In this document: positions 17,022 to 26,607 of the stretch, in pieces
How positions within the stretch are numbered: the stretch's first letter is position 1
How the letters are laid out: each line of letters starts with the position of its first letter
DNA from: Klebsiella sp. WP3-W18-ESBL-02
Lineage (GTDB): Bacteria; Pseudomonadota; Gammaproteobacteria; Enterobacterales; Enterobacteriaceae
Length of the DNA stretch: 64,000 nt
NCBI RefSeq assembly: GCF_014168815.1
Contig: NZ_AP021972.1
Location: 124,001-188,000 of the forward strand
Direction: 5' to 3'
The notes under the pieces: generated by a model
Databases searched by the model: none
The model's input: only the letters and a program-made list of their open reading frames with translations
What the model was told of the DNA's origin: nothing
Position numbers and translations under genes: made by a program

Positions 17022-18002
17022 TTAGTAGGTCACGTTGATGGTCACCGTGTCGGTATAGGTGTCCGGGCGATAGTTGGCGCTCGGCACCACGGCGTATACC
17101 TTCTGGTTGACCGACTGGCCGGTGCCGGTTCCCGCAATCGTATTTGATGATGTGATATTCCCCCATGCGGTGCCCGGTACACTCGCCGTTGAATTTAGCT
17201 GATAGGGGACAAGGTCGGTATTGGTTGTGGAGGACGTTTGGCTTTTCATCACGCCGCTGCCGGTGGCGCTGCCATTCGACGGTGAAAGACCGATAGTGTA
17301 AGGCGTGGTGTTAGTGCAGGCCATGGTGAAGACGTTTTGCCCGGGCACGTTGGTTTGGTTAAACAGCACCGATCCCATGTTTATGGTGTTGGTTGCGCTG
17401 ACGTTGCACTGCTTGTTGACGGTGGCAGTGACGGTAAACGGGAAACTGCCGATAATGGTTTGACCACAGGTCGTCGGCGCGGCGATCAGTGAGCCGTTGA
17501 CGGTAATGCTGGCCGTTGCGGCGCTGTAGGTATCGGTGTAGGTTCCTGGAACTACGCTGGTTTGCCCGGACGGAATCGTGGCGTAAACGGTCAGGCTACC
17601 GGTAATGGTGACAAGGTTTAACAGGTTCATGTAATCCTTCGGCGAGGTGCCGCTTCCTGCTGACTCATTTCCCCAGATAATTTTTGCGCCGCCGGAGTCC
17701 TGGTAATAGAGCTGATAATTGAGCGTTCCGCCGCCGGGCCCCGTCATTTTGCGAGTATTGATGGTATTGGTGCCGTTTGCGCCGACGTTAAAGCAAATGG
17801 TGTAGCCGGCCAGCGTATCCACAATCAGGACCTTGGTGCAGGTATAGTTAAAGGTCATGGAGGTGGTGGCATCGGTATTGGCTATCGGGTTAACCGCGCT
17901 GAAATTGACGCTGGAGACCGCATTCACCGTGCAGCTCACGGCGAAGCTTTTCAGCGGGAAAAAACAGAGCCCCGCGAATAAAATCAGCACTCTTAGCCAC
18001 AT
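17022..18002 (-). CDS. Csu-type pilus tip adhesin, two spore-coat-U (SCPU) domains (CsuE-like)
   Basis: This 326-residue secreted protein has signal peptide MWLRVLILFAGLCFFPLKSFA. Two SCPU domains follow: residues ~22-175 and ~180-326, the latter ending in RPDTYTDTVTINVTY, the same end as the pilin gene of this cluster (KPDTYTDTVTINVNY). Cysteines near each domain start support the typical disulfide. In archaic Csu pili the last gene of the operon encodes a two-domain tip adhesin; its place as the last gene and its double domain fit that. It starts 12 bases after the usher. Confidence 0.82.
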   Translation of the reverse strand: MWLRVLILFAGLCFFPLKSFAVSCTVNAVSSVNFSAVNPIANTDATTSMTFNYTCTKVLIVDTLAGYTICFNVGANGTNTINTRKMTGPGGGTLNYQLYYQDSGGAKIIWGNESAGSGTSPKDYMNLLNLVTITGSLTVYATIPSGQTSVVPGTYTDTYSAATASITVNGSLIAAPTTCGQTIIGSFPFTVTATVNKQCNVSATNTINMGSVLFNQTNVPGQNVFTMACTNTTPYTIGLSPSNGSATGSGVMKSQTSSTTNTDLVPYQLNSTASVPGTAWGNITSSNTIAGTGTGQSVNQKVYAVVPSANYRPDTYTDTVTINVTY

Positions 18003-18014
18003 GGTTTCAGCTCC

Positions 18015-20408
18015 TTACTGGCACGTTAACGGTCCGATTTGCGGAATGTCCCGCGCCTTATCCGGATAGTCGAATTGGGCTGTGCACACGCCCGCGCTGG
18101 TGGTGACATTCAGCGTGTTGTGCGCTTTAAGGGTGTCGAAATAGACCATGCCATCAAAGCCCACCATCGCCTGCTGCGCGCGATCGCCGTTGACGATGGC
18201 GGTTGAACCTTCCGGGATAACACTCCCTTTTGCATCTTTCACGACGATCAGCGCTGAACGCACGGTTTTAACCGTAAAGTTCACCATCGCACCGGATCGA
18301 TCGGCGGGGATCGCGATCGCATTGACCGGATCGATCCGCATGTTTGCGGGCAGATTCAGCGGGTTAATGCTGATCTCATTTTCCTGATAGCTGTTCAGCG
18401 GCGTAACCAGCAGCAGGCCGCTGCTATTGCTGGTGCCAATAGGGTTGTTTTGCAATAACACCGGGACATCCGGGATACCGTCGGTGGAGACCACCGCAAA
18501 ACCATTGGTGATGTTTCGCGACGCAAACAGGCCGCCGCCCATCAGCACCAACGCGCCATCGGCGCCCGCGTAGGCCGTCTGGTTGTCTGACAAACGGCTG
18601 TACCCGCCGTACACTTTTCCATAGCGGCCCAGATAGCCCAGCTCGCCCTGACCATTTTGCTGAGATTCCTGCCGGTTGAGCGCCATGTTCCACCCCCATC
18701 CGCCTTCGGACGGCTGCGTTTTGCTGGCGTTGAGCGTGTAGCTCATCTGGTCATTGTTTTGCTGCACGGTGCTGCTGGCGTTGATGCCATTTTCAAGCGA
18801 GATGCTCACCATCAAATACAGGCTGCGATCGCGGCTACGGTCAATGTTCTGATTGAGTCCCGCGTTGAGATAGATGTTATCCGTCAATGGTTTATACCAG
18901 CTTGCGTTGCTATAACGCTGGGTGCTTTCGCCGGGCGTACGAAATTGCAAATAACCCACGCTAAAGCTGCCGAAGGCGTCGGTGCTGTAGCCCACCACGG
19001 TGCTTTGGTTAAGGGCGGGGGGCGCCTGGCCGTAGCGGGTGGCAACGTCGTGGTAGTCATTGATCGTGGCAATGGTTGATGTGCTGAAGCTAAAGCGGTT
19101 ATCGCTCCAGCGATAGCCCAGGCTGTAGAGAAGGCCATGTTTCCCCGAGTCGGCGCTCATTGCCAGCGCCGCTGAGAAGGTACCGCTGCGCGTGCCTGGC
19201 ACCCAATCGGTGCTGAAGCCACCGTTTACCAGGCTGTCGGTGGCCTCAGCGTGTGCCCCGGCGGTAAAACCGTTTGTAAAACCGTGCCGCCAGGTTCCGC
19301 TCAAGGCGGGCGTGCTGGCGTAATCGAAGGACGAATAGCCGTAGTCGTTGCGCACCACGCCCACTTCTGCGGACCATTCGGTGATCCCCTTACGCAGCAA
19401 CGATTGGTCGTTATAAAACGAGAAGCTCTGGAGCGTGGTTTTACCTAGCGCATCGGTCATGGCGACCTGCCCGGTGCCGACGCCGTTAATATTCGGCAGC
19501 GTATTGATTTCAAAATTCCCCGCCGGGACTTCACCGTTGTAATACTTCACGCCGTTCATATACAGCTCAACGCTGGACGGCAGCGTTGCGGAGCCGAAAA
19601 ACGAGGGCAGCGGCGTAGTCGGGGTGTACGGCTGGAGGCTGTAATCGGTACCGATCTGCAGACCGGCGATACGAGTGGGCCGCGACCAGTTCAGCGAGCT
19701 GGTGAACGTATCACCCACGGTGACCGAGAGCACCTTGTCAGGGAAAGAGGAGCGCCAGCTGGTGTCCAGCCGGGTGACGCCATTGTGCTGGTCGTAGTCT
19801 TCGTTATTGTTGGTATAGCGCGCTATTTGCGTGGAGCTGAGCACGCCAAGGCCGCTAAACGCGCGCAGTTCGCTGTAGGCGCTGGCGCTATTTTGCGTAC
19901 TTTTTTCCTGTGAGGCATAGAGGTCATAATTGAGCACCAGCCCGCGCGAGGTGGTAGCCTGCGGGTTGGTGGTATCCTTCTCATTGAGCTGCGTGGTGCC
20001 CATGTCCAGCAGCGCGAGCGGTGCCGTCAGCCCTAATGTTTGCAGCTTCGCATCGTAGTCGACACGCAGCTGCGGAATGGCGCTGAGGCTAACCGGGTCT
20101 GGGGTTTTCGGGTCGATCCGTAAACCAATCCTGCGCAGGCTATCGGCGCTGGCGTACAGCGTATTGTTATCGTAGCCAAAGTGCGCCAGCCCGATGTGCG
20201 TCTGGTTGAGGGTGACATCGAGATAGAGATCGACGCCGACCAGCGGTTTGCCGTCAGAAATCACCTCATCCTGCGATGAATCGGTGCTTTTCATTTCCGC
20301 AGACGTCTCCCTTGCTACAAATAACACGTTGAATAGTAATAAAATAATAAGACGGTTAGGCCCGTTATAGCGCTTGTCGCGTTTTTTTTCCATTGACCGT
20401 GACTTCAA
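18015..20408 (-). CDS. Outer-membrane fimbrial usher, Csu type (CsuD-like)
   Basis: This 797-residue usher has an N-terminal signal region (RLIILLLFNVLFVARETSA) and an N-terminal chaperone-binding domain (GVDLYLDVTLNQTHIGLAHFGYDNNTLYASADSLRRIGLRI). The 24-strand barrel with plug contains the motif LPSSVELYMNGVKYYNGEVPAGNFEINTLPNINGVGTGQVAMTDALGK. C-terminal domains end in FDYPDKARDIPQIGPLTCQ. Ushers secrete and polymerise pilin-chaperone complexes. Length and gene order match archaic (Csu-like) ushers. The start overlaps the chaperone gene by 44 bases; ATG at 20393 is an alternative start. Confidence 0.88.
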   Translation of the reverse strand: MKSRSMEKKRDKRYNGPNRLIILLLFNVLFVARETSAEMKSTDSSQDEVISDGKPLVGVDLYLDVTLNQTHIGLAHFGYDNNTLYASADSLRRIGLRIDPKTPDPVSLSAIPQLRVDYDAKLQTLGLTAPLALLDMGTTQLNEKDTTNPQATTSRGLVLNYDLYASQEKSTQNSASAYSELRAFSGLGVLSSTQIARYTNNNEDYDQHNGVTRLDTSWRSSFPDKVLSVTVGDTFTSSLNWSRPTRIAGLQIGTDYSLQPYTPTTPLPSFFGSATLPSSVELYMNGVKYYNGEVPAGNFEINTLPNINGVGTGQVAMTDALGKTTLQSFSFYNDQSLLRKGITEWSAEVGVVRNDYGYSSFDYASTPALSGTWRHGFTNGFTAGAHAEATDSLVNGGFSTDWVPGTRSGTFSAALAMSADSGKHGLLYSLGYRWSDNRFSFSTSTIATINDYHDVATRYGQAPPALNQSTVVGYSTDAFGSFSVGYLQFRTPGESTQRYSNASWYKPLTDNIYLNAGLNQNIDRSRDRSLYLMVSISLENGINASSTVQQNNDQMSYTLNASKTQPSEGGWGWNMALNRQESQQNGQGELGYLGRYGKVYGGYSRLSDNQTAYAGADGALVLMGGGLFASRNITNGFAVVSTDGIPDVPVLLQNNPIGTSNSSGLLLVTPLNSYQENEISINPLNLPANMRIDPVNAIAIPADRSGAMVNFTVKTVRSALIVVKDAKGSVIPEGSTAIVNGDRAQQAMVGFDGMVYFDTLKAHNTLNVTTSAGVCTAQFDYPDKARDIPQIGPLTCQ

Positions 20409-21072
20409 GCTGCCCTCCCAGGCCTACGTCACCTGCGCCCGCGGGGATAGCCCAGCGCATGGTCGAGCCGGGAAGGACATAGCCCAGTAACCCGGGGGTA
20501 ATCTGTTTTCGGCTACCTGCCGCCGTAATCACGCTGACTTCAGAGAGCTGAGCGTGCCCGTCCCCCTGATTGTTTGCTTCCAGAAAGACCTTGCCGTCGC
20601 TGCGATGGATTTGCCATTGCAATTTGGCAAAGGTGTCCGTCACACCGGGCGGCTGGATAAAGACGGGAACGGAGTAATGCAGGACAAACTGCAGCGCATT
20701 TTTTTGTCCGGAAGTTGGCGGCAATTCATTGATTGATAGGCGGTAAGCGTCTTCAACGTTGGCCGTTGAGCCGGTACGAATAACGCGAATAAGCTGCCGC
20801 CCGCCGGGGGGCAACGTCAGCATCGGTGGGCTAATCACCAGCCCTTGCGATGCTGAGAGCTGGTCGTTATAGCCGCTTTGGCTCCAGCGAAACACGCGCA
20901 CCTGCGCGTTGATTGGCAGGCTTCCTGAATTACTCAGCCAGATCCCTTCCGCGCGCTGAGTTTGCTGCAGCGTCAGACTGACCGGCGTGACCTGCAGGCC
21001 ACTTGCGGCGGCATTACCGCTGGCAAGGGCTAAACCGCAGACAAAGGCAAGCGCACACGTTTTCCCATTCAT
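20365..21072 (-). CDS. Periplasmic fimbrial chaperone, Csu type (CsuC-like)
   Basis: This 235-residue protein has signal peptide MNGKTCALAFVCGLALASGNAAA. Two Ig-like domains are typical of pilus chaperones: GLQVTPVSLTLQQTQRAEGIWLSNSGSLPINAQVRVFRW and ISPPMLTLPPGGRQLIRVIRTG, then YRLSINELPP. It donates a strand to SCPU pilins in the periplasm and delivers them to the usher encoded directly downstream. It starts 14 bases after the pilin gene. Confidence 0.88.
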   Translation of the reverse strand: MNGKTCALAFVCGLALASGNAAASGLQVTPVSLTLQQTQRAEGIWLSNSGSLPINAQVRVFRWSQSGYNDQLSASQGLVISPPMLTLPPGGRQLIRVIRTGSTANVEDAYRLSINELPPTSGQKNALQFVLHYSVPVFIQPPGVTDTFAKLQWQIHRSDGKVFLEANNQGDGHAQLSEVSVITAAGSRKQITPGLLGYVLPGSTMRWAIPAGAGDVGLGGQLEVTVNGKKTRQAL

Positions 21073-21086
21073 GCGTCATCCTTGAA

Positions 21087-21596
21087 CTAGTAGTTAACGT
21101 TGATGGTGACCGTATCGGTATAGGTATCGGGCTTGAAGTTGGCGTTAGCGGCCACGGCGTAAACGGTGACGTTCTGCGCCGCGCCCGTTCCGATCCCGGC
21201 GACCCCGTTCCCCTCGCTGATGGACGTTGCGGTATTGCCCCACGGTTTAGTACCGGCTGAGTCCTGGTTGAGCTGGTAAGGGACTTTATCGGTATTTCCG
21301 GTGGTGCCCGACATGGAACCAGAGCCGGTGGTCGTTCCGCCGTTAGCGCTGGATGGCGACAGGCCAATATTGTAAGGCGTCGATTTGGAACAGGTTACGG
21401 CCATGACGGTAGAGCCGCTGGTATTCGTCGCGCTGGATAATACGGTACCCAGGTTTAGCAGTGCAGGCTGCGTGACGGAGCAGGTACTTTGAATAATAAT
21501 CTGCACCTGAAATGTATTTGTGGCTACCGCCGCATTCGCCGATGGAATAAGTGCGGCTGCCAGATTGAATAAAATGAACCTAATAGATGTGTTCAT
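21087..21596 (-). CDS. Csu-type major pilin subunit, spore coat U domain protein (CsuA/B-like)
   Basis: This 169-residue secreted protein has signal peptide MNTSIRFILFNLAAALIPSANA and one SCPU domain. Conserved features are an early Cys (STCSVTQPALLNLGTVLSS), SGSTVMAVTCSKSTPYNIGLSPS, DKVPYQLNQDSAGTKPWGN and the C-terminus KPDTYTDTVTINVNY. It is the first gene of a four-gene operon (pilin, chaperone, usher, tip adhesin), shorter than the six-gene Acinetobacter csu operon. A good ribosome site (AGAGG) precedes the ATG. Only 36 native bases remain upstream before IS5 begins, so the original promoter is probably displaced. Confidence 0.85.
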   Translation of the reverse strand: MNTSIRFILFNLAAALIPSANAAVATNTFQVQIIIQSTCSVTQPALLNLGTVLSSATNTSGSTVMAVTCSKSTPYNIGLSPSSANGGTTTGSGSMSGTTGNTDKVPYQLNQDSAGTKPWGNTATSISEGNGVAGIGTGAAQNVTVYAVAANANFKPDTYTDTVTINVNY

Positions 21597-21632
21597 CGTA
21601 TTGACCTCTACGCAGGTATTATTTTTCCCTAG

Positions 21633-22827
21633 GGAAGGTGCGAATAAGCGGGGAAATTCTTCTCGGCTGACTCAGCCATTTCATTTCTTCATGTTTGAGC
21701 CGATTTTTTCTCCCGTAAATGCCTTGAATCAGCCTATTTAGACCGTTTCTTCGCCATTTAAGGCGTTATTCCCAGTTTTTAGTGAGATCTCTCCCACTGA
21801 CGTATCATTTGGTCCGCCCGAAACAGGTTGGCCAGCGTGAATAACATCGCCAGTTGGTTATCGTTTTTCAGCAACCCCTTGTATCTGGCTTTCACGAAGC
21901 CGAACTGTCGCTTGATGATGCGAAATGGGTGCTCCACCTTGGCCCGGATGCTGGCTTTCATGTATTCGATGTTGATGGCCGTTTTGTTCTTGCGTGGATG
22001 CTGTTTCAAGGTTCTTACCTTGCCGGGGCGCTCGGCGATCAGCCAGTCCACATCCACCTCGGCCAGCTCCTCGCGCTGTGGCGCCCCTTGGTAGCCGGCA
22101 TCGGCTGAGACAAATTGCTCCTCTCCATGAAGCAGATTACCCAGCTGATTGAGGTCATGCTCGTTGGCCGCGGTGGTGACCAGGCTGTGGGTCAGGCCAC
22201 TCTTGGCATCGACACCAATGTGGGCCTTCATGCCAAAGTGCCACTGATTGCCTTTCTTGGTCTGATGCATCTCCGGATCGCGTTGCTGCTCTTTGTTCTT
22301 GGTCGAGCTGGGTGCCTCAATGATGGTGGCATCGACCAAGGTGCCTTGAGTCATCATGACGCCTGCTTCGGCCAGCCAGCGATTGATGGTCTTGAACAAT
22401 TGGCGGGCCAGTTGATGCTGCTCCAGCAGGTGGCGGAAATTCATGATGGTGGTGCGGTCAGGCAAGGCGCTATCCAGGGATAACCGGGCAAACAGACGCA
22501 TGGAGGCGATTTCGTACAGAGCATCTTCCATCGCGCCATCGCTCAGGTTGTACCAATGCTGCATGCAGTGAATGCGTAGCATGGTTTCCAGCGGATAAGG
22601 TCGCCGGCCATTACCAGCCTTGGGGTAAAACGGCTCGATGACTTCCACCATGTTTTGCCATGGCAGAATCTGCTCCATGCGGGACAAGAAAATCTCTTTT
22701 CTGGTCTGACGGCGCTTACTGCTGAATTCACTGTCGGCGAAGGTGAGTTGATGACTCATGATGAACCCTGTTCCATGGCTCCAGATGACAAACATGATCT
22801 CATATCAGGGACTTGTTCGCACCTTCC
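21633..22827 (-). mobile_element. Insertion sequence IS5 (or near-identical IS5-group element)
   Basis: The element is exactly 1195 bp, the length of IS5. The ends GGAAGGTGCGAA (21633) and TTCGCACCTTCC (ending 22827) form the IS5 terminal inverted repeats. The flanking tetranucleotides are CTAG on the left (21629-21632) and TTAG on the right (22828-22831). Both fit the YTAR target, but they are not identical. Confidence 0.92.
21779..22759 (-). CDS. insH: IS5 transposase InsH
   Basis: This 326-residue DDE transposase is, as far as I can recall the reference, nearly identical to E. coli IS5 InsH. Landmarks are MSHQLTFADSEFSSKRRQTRKEIF, the catalytic Asp in TLVDATIIEAPSS, Asp in QFVSADAGYQGAP and Glu in IRAKVEHPFRIIKRQFGF. 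The frame continues 12 codons further upstream (start 22795), also annotated in IS5. No frameshift is present. The gene reads toward the Csu pilin gene, so transposase transcripts could enter that operon. Confidence 0.92.
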   Translation of the reverse strand: MSHQLTFADSEFSSKRRQTRKEIFLSRMEQILPWQNMVEVIEPFYPKAGNGRRPYPLETMLRIHCMQHWYNLSDGAMEDALYEIASMRLFARLSLDSALPDRTTIMNFRHLLEQHQLARQLFKTINRWLAEAGVMMTQGTLVDATIIEAPSSTKNKEQQRDPEMHQTKKGNQWHFGMKAHIGVDAKSGLTHSLVTTAANEHDLNQLGNLLHGEEQFVSADAGYQGAPQREELAEVDVDWLIAERPGKVRTLKQHPRKNKTAINIEYMKASIRAKVEHPFRIIKRQFGFVKARYKGLLKNDNQLAMLFTLANLFRADQMIRQWERSH

Positions 22828-25198
22828 TTAGACGCCCGGCGACTAACCGCATCCAGTCGTTGTGTATTAAAGAGGTGAGGATGGAAAATTCGTACAATGT
22901 ACCATTAGGAATAATGTAGTTTGCATTAGTTGAAATCACATTTGCATCATAAAAACCTATAGGTATATATGTTCTTCTCTCCGATGAAACACTTGGAATC
23001 AATATATAATCATCAGGATTGTTTAAATCCCTGAATTGATGAGGACGCTCAGCCATTTTTTGAGCTCCTTTATCAGGGCTTTTCCGTCGAGCTTCAGCCA
23101 CCTTTTGAACCCGGTTGAAAACGTGCGGCATAGCTCTAAGCTCAGCATCCGTTATGTCTGCTAGCCATAAGCACCAACGCTCTTTCGCATTTAGAAATTC
23201 ATCAGCTCCCAGAACCTTCTTTATCCAACGGGCAGCTTGTGGCTCCACTTCAAGAAGCTTATCCCGTTCGTGACTATTCATCAGCAAATGACCACCGTCA
23301 GTAGGTTTATTTCCAAATAATAATTGAGGAACATCTTTTATTATTGGTTTGGATTTCGGCTCCACAACGATATTGCTTCCTTCAACAAGATAAGGGCTTA
23401 TATTACCGACCAGTTTACTGTGCCAATTAGCATCCACTAATTGGTAAAGTTGGCGCGTTTTACTTTTTCCTGATAAACCAATAACAACTACGTGCACTGC
23501 GGCCTTATCACGTGCATTGTTCGCCCAAGTAAATGTCTGATACGCAATATGAATATGTAACCCTAGCGCGAAAATCGGTGGCCATAGAGTTGCAACTTGC
23601 TCCCCTTGACAAAGAGAATTAGTGGCCACTAAAGCTAGTTCAGCGTGGCTATTTTGGATATATTGCGCACCCTTCCAGAACCAACATGCAACAAAATCCA
23701 AACCACCTATTGTTTTGAAATTGCTAAACACTTTCTGCATATCAGAACGCTGTAGCTCCGAACGACCAACCGTCCCTAAAAAGGGAGGATTACCAATCAC
23801 ATAAACTTCATCATCAACCTTTTTTGGACATACTTCCTGCCAGTCTTTTTGCAGACTGTTACCGCTCCAAATTTTACCTGATGAACGCAACGGTAATGCT
23901 GGTGGTGCTGAACCAATGTGTTCTTCCCATTGTTTATTTAACTGATGCTCCGCAAGCCAGAGAGATAGACGTGCTATCTCACAGGCAAAATCATCAATTT
24001 CAATACCATAGAACTGATCAAGATGGATACTACTCATAAAGATCGATTGCGGATCACTTTCTAAAAGTGCTTGAATAACATCCATCTCCAAAAGACGCAG
24101 TTCTTTATAGGCGACAATCAAGAAGTTCCCTGAACCACACGCAGGATCAAAAACTTTCATTTTCCCCAGACGGAGAAGCAACCGTTTGAGACCATTCGTG
24201 TTTGTGCGTTGTTTTTCAAGCTCTGAACGCAATGGCTCCAGAAATAATGGTTGTATAACCTTCATGATATTGCTGTATGAAGTGTAATGCTGTCCTAAGC
24301 GGCTACGCTGCTCCACATCTATCACAGCTTGGAACATGCTGCCGAAAATGTCAGGGTTAATCTCGCTCCAGTCCATTGCACTGCATTCAAGTAAGATACG
24401 TCTACCTTTCAACCCCAACTCTGGAACAGGCTCATCACTGGCGAATAAGCCACCATTAACATACGGGAATGCGGTTAAATGAATCGGAAGTGACAGGCGT
24501 AATTTACTATTCGGTTTGCTGTTCATCACGGCAAACAGGTCTGTCAGAAACTGATCTAAATCACTGCCATCTTCGGCGGTGTAGCTCTTAACTGCGGAAG
24601 TAAACTGACCTTTTTCAAAGATGCCTGTGTCTTCGGCAAAAAAGCAAAACAACAAACGAGTGAGGAAAACATTAAGCGCGTGAATATCTTCTGCTTTACT
24701 TAAATCATTACGCTCCTTGATAAGATCAAACAGCTTTCCCATCTTCTCAGCGGCTTTCACATCGGCCGGGTTTTCACTATTGAGAATAGCCTTCTCCAAC
24801 CCTACCAGCGGTAAGAAAAAACCGTAGTTACGTGGTAACTCTTCAAACTCAATATCGAGACGTTCCTGTGTCAGTGTGTCCCAGGCTAAAAAGCGAACAA
24901 AATTTGTTACTAGAACAAAGCGGATCTTATTTTTTGCAACAGCCGCGTCGGCAACACGTTGCTCAAAAGCAGATTCAAGATCATCAGTATCCGCCACTGG
25001 CTGGTAGTAGAGTTTATTTTTTAATGCAACGTGTGCTGGCTCTTTCGCAACATTACGTGCCCCACCTTGCCGAATCTGACTCAGCGTAGCTTTAGGGAAC
25101 TCAAAGGCAGTTAAAAAGCCGTAAATAAATTCGCCTTGCTCAGGATTTTCAACAAGTTGTTCGAGCTGTTCAAAAATCTTCGCCTGATTAACTGCCAT
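22805..25198 (-). pseudogene. Class I SAM-dependent DNA (adenine) methyltransferase, 3' end cut off by IS5
   Basis: The open frame gives 797 residues, but the last few codons (22805-22827) lie inside IS5, so the native C-terminus is lost. The family is a large gamma-type N6-adenine methyltransferase related to the MTase part of MmeI-like enzymes. The SAM-binding motif is FDPACGSGNFL (350-360), the catalytic motif NPPFLG (470-475), and IHNDWMRLVAGRLRK stands just before the break. In family members this precedes further target-recognition residues ending in a conserved NFPWP-type segment, absent here. The N-terminus begins directly with the helical region (KEPAHVALKNKLYYQPV), so I see no PD-(D/E)XK nuclease domain. 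The gene looks AT-richer than the neighbouring genes. Confidence 0.8.
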
Positions 25199-25327
25199 TG
25201 CTATTCCTTAAAAACTAAAGTGCCCGTAAAGGATTATGCACTCATTCTACCCGAAGGAAACTTTATCAAGCAGTTCCAATACATTACCCAAAATATATCA
25301 AAAAAATAAAAAAACTCTTGCTATCCT

Positions 25328-25349
25328 CCTACCACCTTACGGTGGTAGG
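25328..25349. repeat. Perfect hairpin between integrase and methyltransferase genes
   Basis: Stem CCTACCACC / GGTGGTAGG with loop TTAC. On the minus strand an A/T-rich T run follows about 12 bases later, so it may end integrase transcription. Confidence 0.5.
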
Positions 25350-25392
25350 CTTAAATCAGCCATCTTTACATCTAGGTGGCTGCTATCTTGAT

Positions 25393-26607
25393 CTATGCTG
25401 TTTGCCTAATCGACTCTTTGATTACTTCCCGGCTTTTATGCAACTCACCTATATAATCTGCATACCACTGCATCATCTCCCTACGGCCATCAAGATATTG
25501 TGCATGGTTGTATGTTCCGCGAATGGCGTTCTTATCAACATGCGCAAGCTGCGTTTCAATCCACGCTGAGTTAAAGCCCTGCTCATGCAGAATAGTACTC
25601 ATTGTGTGGCGGAAACCATGCCCCGTCAGTCTGCCTTTATACCCCAGCAACTCAATGACTTGGTTAATGCTTTCTTTACTGATCGGCTTGCGAGGATCAT
25701 TCCTGCCAATAAACACCAGGGGGTGATGTTTTGATATCGGCTCAAGTTGCTTAAATAGCGCAATGACTTGCTCTGATAGCGGTACAATATGGGGCCGCTT
25801 CATTTTCATTACTTCCGCCGGGATCTCCCACAATTTTGTCTCAAAATCGATATCATCCCAGCGTGCGAAACGCAGTTCTTGCGTGCGTACACCGGTTAAC
25901 ATAATGATTTGAGTGGCTGTCTTCGTGATGATACTGCCGGTATAACCCGCCAGATCGTTGAGGAAGTGAGGAAGTTCATTGGCAGTAAGGAAGGGGAAGT
26001 GTACTTTTTTCGGCGTAGCTAAAGCGCTGGCAAGATCGGGGGCGGGGTTGTAGTCAGCCCTACCAGTGACAATTGCATATCGATATACCTCGCCACAGCG
26101 CTGGCGGACTTTGCGCATTTTCTCCAGCGCTCCACGTTTCTCCATCTTACGCAGTGCTTCCAGTAGCTCCATTGGTTTGATTTCGGCTATAGGACGTTTA
26201 CCGATATAGGGGAAGATATCTTTCTCAAAGGTGTCGATGATTTCATCACGATAGCGTAATGACCAGCGATCGGCTTTAGTCTGATGCCACTCGCGAGCAA
26301 CGGCCTCGAAAGTGTTTTTCAAACTCATTTGCTGGGCCACTTTCTCTTCTTTCTTTACTTCACCCGGATCGCCTCCAGCAGTGAGAATTTTTCTGGCTTC
26401 GCTGCGTTTCTCGCGCGCGTCGGCCAGTGAAACATCGGGGTAGACGCCAATAGACAGCATCTTTTCTTTACCGGCGAAGCGGTACTTCATTCGCCAGTAT
26501 TTGGAACCATTAGCGTTAATCAGCAGATACATACCGCCGCCATCAGCCAGCTTATAGGGCTTTTCTTTTGGCTTCGCAGTTTTCACTTTAACATCGGTCA
26601 GCGCCAT
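25393..26607 (-). CDS. P4-type tyrosine recombinase (integrase) at selC
   Basis: This 404-residue integrase has an N-terminal arm-type DNA-binding domain (MALTDVKVKTAKPKEKPYKLADGGGMYLLINANGSKYWRMKYRFAGKEKMLSIGVYPDVSLADAREKRSEARKIL). A SAM-like core domain and a catalytic domain follow. Catalytic residues are Arg in MLTGVRTQELRFARW, His-x-x-Arg in GHGFRHTMSTILHEQGF and the Tyr nucleophile in RGTYNHAQYLDGRR. The family integrates into the 3' end of tRNA genes; selC is a standard target and lies 300 bases upstream. The frame is open 24 codons further, but MALTDVKVK is the usual family start. It seems intact. Confidence 0.92.
   Translation of the reverse strand: MALTDVKVKTAKPKEKPYKLADGGGMYLLINANGSKYWRMKYRFAGKEKMLSIGVYPDVSLADAREKRSEARKILTAGGDPGEVKKEEKVAQQMSLKNTFEAVAREWHQTKADRWSLRYRDEIIDTFEKDIFPYIGKRPIAEIKPMELLEALRKMEKRGALEKMRKVRQRCGEVYRYAIVTGRADYNPAPDLASALATPKKVHFPFLTANELPHFLNDLAGYTGSIITKTATQIIMLTGVRTQELRFARWDDIDFETKLWEIPAEVMKMKRPHIVPLSEQVIALFKQLEPISKHHPLVFIGRNDPRKPISKESINQVIELLGYKGRLTGHGFRHTMSTILHEQGFNSAWIETQLAHVDKNAIRGTYNHAQYLDGRREMMQWYADYIGELHKSREVIKESIRQTA

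Noticed and set aside
22805..25198. Complete restriction-modification enzyme of the MmeI type
   Set aside because: No N-terminal nuclease motif is seen and the C-terminus ends inside IS5.
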